Source of the DNA: Mesobacillus harenae | Lineage (GTDB): Bacteria > Bacillota > Bacilli > Bacillales > Cytobacillaceae | Direction of reading: 5' to 3' | NCBI RefSeq assembly: GCF_013343715.1 | Contig: NZ_JABUNR010000010.1 | Coordinates: 62,001-126,000, forward strand | DNA: 64,000 nt | Part shown: positions 10,640 to 19,396 of the stretch, one piece after another | Position numbering within the stretch: the first letter of the stretch is position 1 | Layout: each line of letters starts with the position of its first letter | Program-made: the position numbers and the translations under genes | The notes under the pieces: model-generated | Database searches by the model: none | What the model was told of the DNA's origin: nothing | The model's input: only the letters and a program-made list of their open reading frames with translations

Positions 10640-10737
10640 GCCAATATCCTCGTTCGCTATTCCACGATCTTATATGAATTTCCTTATATATATATTCTGA
10701 TGGTAGGCTCGTCGGTAATGCCTAGATTTCTCCGCAT
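10640..10737 (-). pseudogene. Remnant of a second LAGLIDADG-endonuclease gene (N-terminus only)
   Basis: On the minus strand an ATG at 10737 begins MRRNLGITDEPTI, which aligns with [13 protein letters not shown], the start of the intact endonuclease at 6182. After this, IYI-stop-GNSYKIVE aligns with [12 protein letters not shown], and further stops follow. At the DNA level a run of about 18 bases around GCTCGTCGGTAATGCC is shared by both loci. The remainder of the gene is absent. It is a decayed paralogue left by duplication or an earlier insertion. Confidence 0.7.
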
Positions 10738-10781
10738 CCTTTCTTTTACTTATCCCCCCCCTTCAGAAACTGCTTTTTTCA

Positions 10782-10795
10782 CAAACAAATGTTTG
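10782..10795 (-). promoter_or_regulatory. Degenerate LexA-type box of the endonuclease remnant
   Basis: CAAACAAATGTTTG is a palindrome with eight of ten matches to CGAAC-N4-GTTCG. It lies 45 bases before the remnant start codon, close to the place where the intact copy has its SOS box (56 bases), so the promoter region was duplicated with the gene and is decaying too. Confidence 0.5.
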
Positions 10796-10967
10796 TGTGA
10801 ATGAATTAAAGCATTATTAACAATTAAAAAATGAGCTCACTGCCGTGTCCGCTGAAATGGGTAGAACTCCCTCACACAAAACTGTCAGCACTGAAATAAA
10901 GAAAATAACCCTACAAGAACACTCACAGAATCTTACCTGCAAACGCCCTCATAGGGTTTACTAATAC

Positions 10968-11957
10968 TTATGCAGTTCCAAACGTTATGCCTGTTTCCTT
11001 CAGCAGCTTTCGATAGGCGATGCTCATCCGGTCACAGTTGAGATGCAATTCTGCCTGGAGATCCAGCGGCAGCAGCTCTGGTTTTTGGTTTTCAACAATA
11101 GCCCGATCCTGCTCAATCAGCAGGTCCTGGAACTCAACGAAAACCTGATCTCCTTCCTCTAAAGCATAATTCCGCTCCATTACCATAAATGCTGTGCTTT
11201 GCTGTTCATTCACCGGTAATACGATGAGAAACAGCTGAAAAAATTCATTTGTATTGCTGATTTTCTTTGTAAATGCTGCACATAGCGGATTATACACTTT
11301 ATACGTATACTGGGATTGAACACCATGCCCTCGACCATCAGGATCAGGCTGATACACTTCAATTTCATCACTTACCAGGACTCCATTTTTCTGATGAACT
11401 TGATAATCACTAATTTCAGGAAATTCACTGTCACCGAGCAGCCCTTCATGAACAAACATCAGATGGGAAACATCCAAGAAATTTTCGATTACGCGCGGGC
11501 CCGCAGCGTTAAGCTTATAAGGGCCCATGTGAACTTTTGTGAAATCAGGACTATTTAATTTTCCTCCGCCGATCATTGGCTTTTCATCCTGTGGCTGTTT
11601 GATGCATACCCAGATAAAGCCAAACTCTTCCGTACAAAAGTATGAGTTCGTTCGAGCTTTTGCAGGAATCGCCCTGTTCTTTGGCATGGAAGGAATACGA
11701 GTGCATTTTCCGCAGCGATCATAGGTCCAGCCATGATATGCGCAGACAATTCCATCATCCACAACCTTGCCAAGCGATAAAGGGACACCACGGTGAATGC
11801 ACAGATCCTTTAGAGCATGGACTCCATAGGCAGTGCGGAAAACGGCAATCTTTACACCAAGCACTTCCACTGCTTTTGGAGAGTCAGTTAAATCAACTGA
11901 AAGGCATACAGGATGCCACTGTTTAAGTAAAACGGGATCTTCGATCAACACCTCCAT
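10968..11957 (-). CDS. Rieske non-heme iron oxygenase, alpha-subunit type
   Basis: The 329-residue product has a complete Rieske [2Fe-2S] site: Cys53-x-His55 in DLCIHRG and Cys72-x2-His75 in VCAYHGWTY. A mononuclear iron site follows as Asp162, His165 and His170 in NFLDVSHLMFVHEG. Such enzymes hydroxylate or demethylate ring compounds using electrons from a separate reductase, and no reductase gene is adjacent. It is the last gene of the purine operon, ten bases after the BMP lipoprotein gene. HpxD of enteric purine clusters is also a Rieske enzyme acting on a purine, so a role on a purine or methylated purine is plausible but inferred. AAGGAAGGGAG precedes the start. Confidence 0.9.
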   Translation of the reverse strand: MEVLIEDPVLLKQWHPVCLSVDLTDSPKAVEVLGVKIAVFRTAYGVHALKDLCIHRGVPLSLGKVVDDGIVCAYHGWTYDRCGKCTRIPSMPKNRAIPAKARTNSYFCTEEFGFIWVCIKQPQDEKPMIGGGKLNSPDFTKVHMGPYKLNAAGPRVIENFLDVSHLMFVHEGLLGDSEFPEISDYQVHQKNGVLVSDEIEVYQPDPDGRGHGVQSQYTYKVYNPLCAAFTKKISNTNEFFQLFLIVLPVNEQQSTAFMVMERNYALEEGDQVFVEFQDLLIEQDRAIVENQKPELLPLDLQAELHLNCDRMSIAYRKLLKETGITFGTA

Positions 11958-11967
11958 CTCCCTTCCT

Positions 11968-13101
11968 TTATTTTGGAATCGTACCCTTCACTCCTTCTAC
12001 AAACCAATTCATTCCAAGAATATCTTCTACAGACACTGTTTCACCATCAGCCACCTTAATTTCTCCTGTTTGATCTTTAATTGGACCTGTAAAGACATTT
12101 AATGTGCCATCAATTAATTCCTGCTTTTTCGCATTTACTAAATCCTGTACGTCCTGTGGCACATTTTTACCAAAAGGAGCAATGTCAACCATGCCCTCTT
12201 TCAGGCCATTCAGGGCTGCTCCCGATTTCCATGTTTCATCGACAACGCTCTGAACAACTTCAACATAATAAGGGCCCCAATTTAAAACAGGATTTGTTAC
12301 GTACGTTTCGGGTACATAATGGCCCATATCTGAATCATTGCCCATTCCCCAGACACCGCGTTCAGCTGCAGCCTGGATGCCGGCTGGTGAATCCTGGTAG
12401 TTTGCTAGCAAATCTACACCTTCATCCAGCAAACTGATCGCAGCTTGTCTTTCTGTTGCAGGGTCAAACCAGGTATTGCTCCAGACAACCGATACTTCAA
12501 TATTTGGATTGACGCTTTGGGCACCTAGAGTAAAGGCATTAATCGTATAGATGACCTCTGGGATAGGAAATGCACCCACATATCCAATTTTATTGTTTTT
12601 TGTTAATTTTCCGGCAGCAACTCCAGCTAAATACCCTGGCTCATACCCTTTTCCCTGGTAGGTTCCTATATTTTCAGCAGTTTTATAACCAGTAGCATGC
12701 ATAAAGACAACATCTGGGTATTTTTTCGCTACATTAACCGTGGGATCCATATACCCAAAGCTTGTTGTGAAAATAATATCGTGATTTTGGGCAAGCTCCT
12801 CAATCACTCGCTCTGCATCTGGTCCTTCAGGAACGTTTTCAACTGTTGTGGACTCAATTGAAAAGGTTTCGTCCACCATTTCTCTTCCTTTGTCATGCTC
12901 AAACGTCCAGCCTCCATCTCCTGGCACACCAATATAAACAAATGCGACTCGAGGTTTTACAATTTTCTTAGGCTCGGTAGATTCACTATCAACAGCTTTT
13001 GCAGGTTCTTCCTTGACCGGATCGCTTGCTGATTCCTGTGAACATGCAGCTAGGATTGAAAACATCATAATAAGTAAGAACAAGCCCAACAATTTTTTCA
13101 T
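11968..13101 (-). CDS. BMP-family substrate-binding lipoprotein of an ABC importer
   Basis: The 377-residue product has a lipoprotein signal ending in the lipobox LAAC (about Cys20), then an acidic linker and a BMP (basic membrane protein/PnrA) domain beginning PRVAFVYIGVPGDGGWT. BMP proteins bind purine nucleosides or related compounds at the cell surface. The domain keeps GYVGAFPIPEV and the closing WGMGNDSD region. I chose the ATG at 13101, with GGGGGAAA upstream, over an in-frame start at 13176. It follows the two permeases and the ATPase, giving a full importer inside the purine operon; xanthine, hypoxanthine, urate, allantoin or nucleosides are possible cargo. Confidence 0.92.
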   Translation of the reverse strand: MKKLLGLFLLIMMFSILAACSQESASDPVKEEPAKAVDSESTEPKKIVKPRVAFVYIGVPGDGGWTFEHDKGREMVDETFSIESTTVENVPEGPDAERVIEELAQNHDIIFTTSFGYMDPTVNVAKKYPDVVFMHATGYKTAENIGTYQGKGYEPGYLAGVAAGKLTKNNKIGYVGAFPIPEVIYTINAFTLGAQSVNPNIEVSVVWSNTWFDPATERQAAISLLDEGVDLLANYQDSPAGIQAAAERGVWGMGNDSDMGHYVPETYVTNPVLNWGPYYVEVVQSVVDETWKSGAALNGLKEGMVDIAPFGKNVPQDVQDLVNAKKQELIDGTLNVFTGPIKDQTGEIKVADGETVSVEDILGMNWFVEGVKGTIPK

Positions 13102-13180
13102 TTTATTTCCCCCTTGGATTTTTAACGTTTTATTCTCGTTAATGCTGGACCCCATCACCACCTTTAATAAAAACATTCAA

Positions 13181-14110
13181 TTAAAACCGTTGTTCCCGGA
13201 AGTAGGGTATTCCTAATGATGTCGGTTCAGCAGGTGGGTTGTGCCGGTTTTTCCAGCCGATAAACATTAAAACAAGTATCGTTGACACATACGGCAGCAT
13301 TTTTAAAAAGTAGGATGGAATACCAATATCAAACAGCTGGATTCGGAATCCGAGTGCATCAAGCCCACCGAAGAAATAGGCACAAAGCAAAGCGTACAAA
13401 GGGTTCCAGCGGGCAAAAATGATAAGTGCAATTGCAATCCAGCCCCTGCCTGCTGTCATTCCTTCGATCCAGTTTGGTGAATACACCATGATTAAGTAAA
13501 ATCCTGCAAGACCCATAAGCATTGATCCGGCAATTACATGAAAGTATCGATAGCCCGCGACTGAGATTCCCATCACATCGGAAGTTGATGGACTGTCCCC
13601 AACTGCTTTTAAATGCAGTCCCAAAGATGTTTTGTACATATACAAATACAACAGAACAGCCAGTGCGACGCTTACCCATATAAATAAATCCAGGTTAGAA
13701 AAAATTCTGCCGATAAATGGGACTGACTCCAGCCAGGGGAGCTTTATCTTTGGGACCGATACGGCCAGAGCTGTTCCTGCTATCGCTTTCCCCAGATAAG
13801 CGCTTAGACCTGTTCCAAACAATGTAATCGCCAACCCGCTGACAATTTGGTTTGACCGCAGACTGATGCAGAGAAATGCGTGAATAAATCCAAGCCCCGC
13901 AGCTGCAAAAACAGCAGCAACCAGCGTGACAAAAAGGTTTCCTGTTTGAATAAACACGATGCAGGAGATCACCGCTCCGATGAGCATAATTCCTTCTGTT
14001 CCTAAATTAATGACACCCGCTTTTTCACTAATGATACCCCCGAGCACCGCAAACAGAAGGGGCGTGCCCGAGGAGATCGCTGCAGTTATTAGTAATATAA
14101 ATAAATCCAT
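13181..14110 (-). CDS. ABC transporter permease (BMP/NupQ type)
   Basis: The 309-residue membrane protein has about eight to ten hydrophobic segments and the BPD_transp_2 signature GVINLGTEGIMLIGA near residue 35, plus AGRGWIAIALIIFARWNP near residue 220. It resembles YufQ/NupQ, the second permease of the guanosine importer of Bacillus subtilis. AGAGGGAGATC lies before the ATG. It is downstream of the other permease by 37 bases and upstream of the binding protein gene, so it is the fourth-from-last gene of the purine operon's transport block together with its partners. Confidence 0.93.
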   Translation of the reverse strand: MDLFILLITAAISSGTPLLFAVLGGIISEKAGVINLGTEGIMLIGAVISCIVFIQTGNLFVTLVAAVFAAAGLGFIHAFLCISLRSNQIVSGLAITLFGTGLSAYLGKAIAGTALAVSVPKIKLPWLESVPFIGRIFSNLDLFIWVSVALAVLLYLYMYKTSLGLHLKAVGDSPSTSDVMGISVAGYRYFHVIAGSMLMGLAGFYLIMVYSPNWIEGMTAGRGWIAIALIIFARWNPLYALLCAYFFGGLDALGFRIQLFDIGIPSYFLKMLPYVSTILVLMFIGWKNRHNPPAEPTSLGIPYFREQRF

Positions 14111-14147
14111 TAAAGATCTCCCTCTCTTTTCTGCTGAATCTGGTGAA

Positions 14148-15278
14148 CTATTTGCCCTCCTCGCTTACCCTCTTCAAACGATATTTGCTGAGCATCTCTC
14201 CGCCAATCAGGCAAAAAAGAATCGAACCCTGCAGCATTAAAGACATGGATGATGGAAGCCCGATCGTTTGAACGCTGTATCCGCCGACAATTAATCCTCC
14301 AATAAAGACAGATGAAACTATCATTGCCCACGGGTTAAGTTTTGCAATCCAAGCGATGATAATTGCTGTATAGCCATACCCTGGGGAAATGCCATACATA
14401 AGCCTGTGCGCTGTGCCGGAAACCTCCAGCATCCCCGCAAATCCTGCAAGCCCGCCGCTGATCATCATCACTATGAGAATATGTTTGTTCGCTTTTATTC
14501 CTGAATAAGCTGCAGCTGACGGGTTTGCACCAAGCAGTCTTAGCTCATATCCCCAACGGGTTTTTGAAAGCAAAAATGCGAAAACTGCGACAGCAATCAA
14601 AGCAAAAATCAATCCGAAATGAAGCCTGCTTCCGCCGATAGTTGCCAGCATTTGAGACGGGGTGAAAATTGGTGTTCCCGGGAAGTTAAATCCCTCAGGA
14701 TCACGCCAGGGGCCAAAAACGAAGTAATCTAATAGCAATAGAGCAATATAATTGAGCATCAGTGAGCTTATTAACTCATTAACCTGAAAGAAGGCTCTCG
14801 GGATAGCGGTTAACAAGCCCCAAGCCGCGCCAGCAGCAGCACCCGCAAGCATCATCACCGGAATATATAAGGGTCCTGGTAAATTAGGGGCAAAGATCGT
14901 GACGGCTGTTGCTCCGATTGCTCCTGCGATTAGTTGACCCTCTGCTCCAATGTTCCAGATTGAAATTCGATAAGCGATCGCTACGCCAAGACCGCAGAGC
15001 AGGAGCGGGATAGCTTTGACAAGTGTTTCACTAAATCCAAAGCTTGATCCGAAGGCTCCTTGCAGCATTTTGCCATAAACAACAGCGGGGTTCATCCCGT
15101 TTAAGGCGATAAACAGTGCACAAATAGCAAGCGCGGCTCCGATGGACAGGAGAGGGATCCACCAGCCACCTGACTTTTTATGTGGGTCGTATTCGATCCT
15201 GAATGGGAGGCTTCTGAACCTTCTCAATCCTTTTTTCATTGGTACAGATGGTTGGCCCGCCGTTATTTTCTGATTCAT
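14148..15278 (-). CDS. ABC transporter permease (BMP/NupP type)
   Basis: The 376-residue product starts with a basic cytoplasmic leader and then has about ten membrane spans. The BPD_transp_2 signature is seen in SIWNIGAEGQLIAGAIGA (about residue 130), and a conserved GYGYTAIIIAWIAKLNP appears near residue 300. This is the YufP/NupP-type partner of the 309-residue permease. Its ATGA start overlaps the stop of the ATPase gene, and AAGGAGG precedes it. The pair should form the membrane channel for the BMP lipoprotein and dual ATPase. Confidence 0.93.
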   Translation of the reverse strand: MNQKITAGQPSVPMKKGLRRFRSLPFRIEYDPHKKSGGWWIPLLSIGAALAICALFIALNGMNPAVVYGKMLQGAFGSSFGFSETLVKAIPLLLCGLGVAIAYRISIWNIGAEGQLIAGAIGATAVTIFAPNLPGPLYIPVMMLAGAAAGAAWGLLTAIPRAFFQVNELISSLMLNYIALLLLDYFVFGPWRDPEGFNFPGTPIFTPSQMLATIGGSRLHFGLIFALIAVAVFAFLLSKTRWGYELRLLGANPSAAAYSGIKANKHILIVMMISGGLAGFAGMLEVSGTAHRLMYGISPGYGYTAIIIAWIAKLNPWAMIVSSVFIGGLIVGGYSVQTIGLPSSMSLMLQGSILFCLIGGEMLSKYRLKRVSEEGK

Positions 15279-16807
15279 AGAACAGCTTCCTCCTTCCCAG
15301 TTAGTCCAGCCATTAACTGGCCTATATATTCTTTATTTGCCTGTGCTCGATCAAGCTCTCCGATAATCTCGCCACTGTAAAGGACAAGAATTCTGTCTGA
15401 CAACTGAATAACTTCGTCTAAATCCTCTGAAATAAGGAGAATTCCGCTTCCAGAGCCGCGCAAATTGACAAGCATGTGATGCACCGCTTCTGTTGCACCA
15501 ACATCAAGTCCTTGGGTAGGATGAACGGCTATCATCAGCTTTGGATCTTGATCAACTTCCCTTGCAAATAAAAGCTTTTGCTGATTCCCTCCAGAAAGCT
15601 GCCGGACTGGGCTATGCAAATCCGAAGCGCGGACATCAAACTTTTTAATAAGCTCCTCTGCCCATGTCTTGTTCTTTTTCTTTTGGAGCAAACCATACTT
15701 TGTTCTGCTTTTTGTCCGATAGGTTTTTAATAGCAAATTGTCGACAATTCCCAAACTCCCTGCCAGACCGCTTTTCATCCGATCTTCCGGAATATGGGCA
15801 ATTCCTTTATCAATTAAATTCTTTACGGTCGGTACCTTTAAGTTTGCATTGTTAAATGCAACCCTCCCGCCAGTCCAGGGAATCAAACCAGTTAAAGCTT
15901 CTGCCAGCTCCTTCTGCCCATTTCCAGCTACCCCAGCAATGCCGATAATTTCATGTTCAAAAATGGTAAAGTTTATATCCTTTAACGCATCATTCCCATG
16001 AGTGCCACGGACAACAAGGTCTTCAACTTCTAGAATCGGCTTTCCACGCTGTTTTTTCTTAATTGAAATGCCGTTTGACATCTCGCGGCCGACCATAAGC
16101 CGGGCAAGTTCCTGGACATTTGTATTTTTGCTTTCCAGGTTGGCAATCATTTTCCCTTTTCTCATAACCGAGATTCGGTCAGACACAGCCATTACTTCCT
16201 TCAATTTATGGGTGGTGATAATCATGGTTTTTCCATTCTGTTTCAATTCCTGCATCGTCCTAAACAGCTGGTCGGCTTCTCCTGGTGTCAACACGGATGT
16301 TGGTTCATCAAAAATGATTATATTTGCGCCTCGATAAAGAGTTTTTACGATTTCAACCCGCTGCTGCTCTCCAACCGATAACTGCCAAACTGGCACTCCG
16401 GCTGGGAAACGAAGGCCGAACCGATCAGCAATATTTTCGATTTCCCGCTTCTTTTTGTTCATCCATGAGGTCCCGCGCCACAGTGAGCCTTTTTCACCGA
16501 GAATGATATTTTCAAGTGCTGTTAGTGTTTGGACAAGCCTGAAATTTTGGTGGACCATCCCAATCCCAAGTTCCATTGATTCTTTTGGAGAGCGAATCCG
16601 AACTTCCTTTCCTTGGATAGAAATAGTGCCGCTATCTGCTTTATAAAGTCCAGAAAGCATGCTCATAATTGTGCTTTTTCCGGCTCCATTTTCACCAAGC
16701 AAAGCATGGACTTCTCCTTTTTCAACCATAAAACTAACATGGTCACTGGCGGTTACCTCACCGAACCTTTTAACAATATCTTTCATATCAATTGCATACT
16801 GCGGCAA
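15275..16807 (-). CDS. Dual-domain ABC transporter ATPase (sugar/nucleoside importer type)
   Basis: The 510-residue product has two nucleotide-binding domains. The first holds a canonical Walker A (LLGENGAGKSTIMSML), the signature QLSVGEQQRVEI and Walker B IIIFDEPT. The second has a relaxed Walker A (GVAGNGQKELAEALTG), signature QLSGGNQQKLL and an altered Walker B (LMIAVHPTQGLD), as is normal for RbsA/YufO-type proteins. It powers the BMP importer. The start is a TTG at 16807 with GGAGGTG nine bases upstream; the first downstream ATG (MKDIVKRF) lacks such a site. The end overlaps the permease start by four bases. Confidence 0.93.
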   Translation of the reverse strand: MPQYAIDMKDIVKRFGEVTASDHVSFMVEKGEVHALLGENGAGKSTIMSMLSGLYKADSGTISIQGKEVRIRSPKESMELGIGMVHQNFRLVQTLTALENIILGEKGSLWRGTSWMNKKKREIENIADRFGLRFPAGVPVWQLSVGEQQRVEIVKTLYRGANIIIFDEPTSVLTPGEADQLFRTMQELKQNGKTMIITTHKLKEVMAVSDRISVMRKGKMIANLESKNTNVQELARLMVGREMSNGISIKKKQRGKPILEVEDLVVRGTHGNDALKDINFTIFEHEIIGIAGVAGNGQKELAEALTGLIPWTGGRVAFNNANLKVPTVKNLIDKGIAHIPEDRMKSGLAGSLGIVDNLLLKTYRTKSRTKYGLLQKKKNKTWAEELIKKFDVRASDLHSPVRQLSGGNQQKLLFAREVDQDPKLMIAVHPTQGLDVGATEAVHHMLVNLRGSGSGILLISEDLDEVIQLSDRILVLYSGEIIGELDRAQANKEYIGQLMAGLTGKEEAVL

Positions 16808-16877
16808 CCGAATTCACCTCCATTACAATGTTGTTTTTAAATAAGACTTGGCTTAATCCCGTCAGCGTAAATTCAAT

Positions 16878-18134
16878 TTATTTTTTATCATCCAATAAAT
16901 CGTAAAGCGTACATGCTAAAATTTTTGCTGCATCGTTTAAGTCTTCAAGCCTGATATTTTCATCGGCCCTATGACCATTGGCTTCTTCCAGTACTTTAGG
17001 TCCAACACCAAACATAATGGTCGGAATATCGGCAGCATAAAAGTGCCGTGCATCGGCGTAAATCGGAACACCGTTTATTTCCAAGCTGCCTTTATTTTTC
17101 ATAATCATTTCCCAGTTTCCGGCTAGTGCAGAAATGAGCGGAGTATCCTCTGGTACCGGTCCAAAGCTTTTGGCGTCAAGGATTTTTCGGATTTCTATCT
17201 TTATTCCGTCCATGTCTGCCGCCGCCTGCTCAACTATTTCTCTAAATTCTATTTCTGCTTTGTTTCCATCTTCCTCAGGGATCACTCTTCGGTCGACCCT
17301 GATTTTGCATTCATCTGGGACGACATTCGTGTTGATCCCGCCAGAAATAAGACCGACAACAAGAGTAGGAGAATCAATTCCTGAAATGGATGAAATATTA
17401 GCTCCAAGCGTTTGCCGGTATTCGTATAAAGCCGCCAAAATTTTGGACCCAGCTTCAATTGCATCGGCTCCAGTATGAGGCAGCGCGGCATGGGCCGATT
17501 TACCGGTAACCTTAATTTCAAAATGCAAACAGCCGTTATGAGCATTGACAGCTGAATAGGTAAATCCGGCAGCAATCACCTGGTCCGGCTTTATTACTTG
17601 CTGATCCAGCAGCCTTTTCGGTCCTAACTCTCCTCCTGTTTCCTCGTCGAACGTGAATGCAAGATCAATGCTGCCTTCTAGTCTTCGATTAAGCTGTGTT
17701 TGCTTTAAAGCCATAACGGCATATGTATAAGCTGCAATATCAGATTTGGAAACAGCTACACCTCGGCCAAACATCTTGCCATCGATAACCTCTCCTCCAT
17801 ATGGATCAACGCTCCAGCCCAGACCAGGGGGAACAACATCTCCGTGGGCATTTAGAGCGATGCGCGCTCCGTTTCCAGCACCGAAAACTACTTTAGCTAC
17901 AACGTTGGCCAAACTGATCATTCCGGCTTCCTTCACTTCATTAGCATCCACTTCCAATAAACTGGTGTGGCCGAAGCCAAGTTCACCAAGCTGCCGATGC
18001 AAAAGCGAGGCTATTGGATAGCAGTCTCCTTTCGGATTATCTGATGGGATTTGCACTAGTTTTTTCAAAAATTCTGTCATTTCTCCTTGATGCTCATCAA
18101 TCCATCTAACGAGCGCTTGTTTATCTTGAATCAT
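16878..18134 (-). CDS. M20-family metallohydrolase (ArgE/DapE type)
   Basis: The 418-residue product shows the M20 di-zinc layout: NAHGDVVPPG (first His-x-Asp), DEETGGELGPK (catalytic Glu and metal ligand), a dimerisation domain with KVTGKSAHAALPHTGADAIE, and a C-terminal metal histidine in EANGHRADENI. Family members cleave amide or N-acyl bonds of amino acids. Its place between the allantoate amidohydrolase gene and the importer suggests a substrate from purine breakdown such as a ureido or N-carbamoyl compound; this is inference. GGAGGAG precedes the ATG. It could supply a missing ureidoglycolate or ureidoglycine step, but nothing in the sequence proves it. Confidence 0.85.
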   Translation of the reverse strand: MIQDKQALVRWIDEHQGEMTEFLKKLVQIPSDNPKGDCYPIASLLHRQLGELGFGHTSLLEVDANEVKEAGMISLANVVAKVVFGAGNGARIALNAHGDVVPPGLGWSVDPYGGEVIDGKMFGRGVAVSKSDIAAYTYAVMALKQTQLNRRLEGSIDLAFTFDEETGGELGPKRLLDQQVIKPDQVIAAGFTYSAVNAHNGCLHFEIKVTGKSAHAALPHTGADAIEAGSKILAALYEYRQTLGANISSISGIDSPTLVVGLISGGINTNVVPDECKIRVDRRVIPEEDGNKAEIEFREIVEQAAADMDGIKIEIRKILDAKSFGPVPEDTPLISALAGNWEMIMKNKGSLEINGVPIYADARHFYAADIPTIMFGVGPKVLEEANGHRADENIRLEDLNDAAKILACTLYDLLDDKK

Positions 18135-18154
18135 GTAACTCCTCCTCTTTGCTG

Positions 18155-19378
18155 CTAATATGCTAGCTGGTACAATAAATCGACCAAAACATTCAATCCG
18201 TTTTCCAGATCCGTTTCCTCTGTGAATTCCAATGGTGAATGGCTTATTCCCGCTCGGCTAGGTACAAACAATAAGGTAGTTGGGTAAACCTTGGCAAAAA
18301 ACTGTGCATCATGCCCAGCACCGCTGTTCATTTTATGGAAGGCTAGCTCGTTTGCTGTACAGATCTTTTGAACTAAACGATTAAGCATTCCATTCATCTG
18401 AACCGGCTTAACCTCGTGCCATTTTTGAATAGAAATCTCCAATCCTTTGTCTTTGGCGATTTCTATAAATTCCCTTGAAAAACATTCACAGAAAGCATGT
18501 AAAACAGATTCTGACGGATGTCTGGCATCTACGGTGAAGATGATCTCGCCAGGGATTACATTTGATACATTCGGTTTGGCGTGAATTTCGCCAACCGTTG
18601 CAACCAGATCCTCATCGTATTCTTTTGTAAATTCAAATAACTTTGTGATCATCGTTGAAACTCCATGAATTGGGTCCTTTCGCCATTTCATTAGTGTTGT
18701 TCCAGCGTGGTTGGACTCCCCGGTTACAGTAACGTGAAACCGTTTCTGTCCGACAATCGCCTGCACAATACCGATCGATTTTTGATAGTTTTCAAGAGTT
18801 GGACCTTGTTCGATATGTAGCTCAATAAACGTCTGAATATCTCTGCGGATCGGATATGGATGATCCGGCTCAAAACCTGCCCCTTTCATTGCCTCTCCAA
18901 ACCTGATCCCAGCTGAATCTTGTAAGCTCTGAATATCCTGCATCGAGTATATTTTGGTCATCATTCCAGAACCCCAGCATGCAATAGGGAAACGGCTTCC
19001 TTCTTCCTCACAAAGGGAGACAGCTTCGAGATTGACGGCTGGCTTTCCATACTTCTGGCTAAGCTTTTCTATAGCGAATATGGCAGCAAGGATCCCATAA
19101 GCTCCGTCATATTTTCCGCCTGATTTAACTGTATCCACATGGGAGCCAACAAGAATGGTTGGAGCGAAAGGATCATCTGCAGCTAGCCTTCCGAACAAGT
19201 TTCCAATCGTATCATAGCTTGTTTGAAGGCCAACCGATTCCATCCACTCTTTTAGTGCCTGCTGCGCATCCTGCCAAGCTTTGGAATAAAGCGTTCTGGT
19301 CACCCCTCCTTCAGGCACTGCTCCGAACGATGCCAGCCACTCAATGGCTTCTTTTAGATTATCTGGAAATTGTTCCAT
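18155..19378 (-). CDS. pucF: Allantoate amidohydrolase (M20/Zn hydrolase)
   Basis: The 407-residue product belongs to the AllC/PucF/N-carbamoyl-amino-acid hydrolase group. Motifs in order are VGSHVDTVKSGGKYDG (His and Asp metal ligands), CEEEGSRF (catalytic Glu), ELHIEQGPTLE, GESNHAGTT (substrate-binding) and NSGAGHDAQFFA. Allantoate amidohydrolase removes carbamate nitrogen from allantoate to give ureidoglycine, ammonia and CO2. Position directly after allantoinase supports this over N-carbamoyl-L-amino acid hydrolase. GGGAGGTG precedes the ATG. It lies in the cytoplasm and needs manganese or zinc in known relatives. Confidence 0.9.
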   Translation of the reverse strand: MEQFPDNLKEAIEWLASFGAVPEGGVTRTLYSKAWQDAQQALKEWMESVGLQTSYDTIGNLFGRLAADDPFAPTILVGSHVDTVKSGGKYDGAYGILAAIFAIEKLSQKYGKPAVNLEAVSLCEEEGSRFPIACWGSGMMTKIYSMQDIQSLQDSAGIRFGEAMKGAGFEPDHPYPIRRDIQTFIELHIEQGPTLENYQKSIGIVQAIVGQKRFHVTVTGESNHAGTTLMKWRKDPIHGVSTMITKLFEFTKEYDEDLVATVGEIHAKPNVSNVIPGEIIFTVDARHPSESVLHAFCECFSREFIEIAKDKGLEISIQKWHEVKPVQMNGMLNRLVQKICTANELAFHKMNSGAGHDAQFFAKVYPTTLLFVPSRAGISHSPLEFTEETDLENGLNVLVDLLYQLAY

Positions 19379-19396
19379 TGCACACCTCCCTTAGGT

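Noticed and set aside
10544..10804. 86-codon plus-strand frame
   Set aside because: It crosses a terminator and lies antisense to the endonuclease relic; composition does not support coding.
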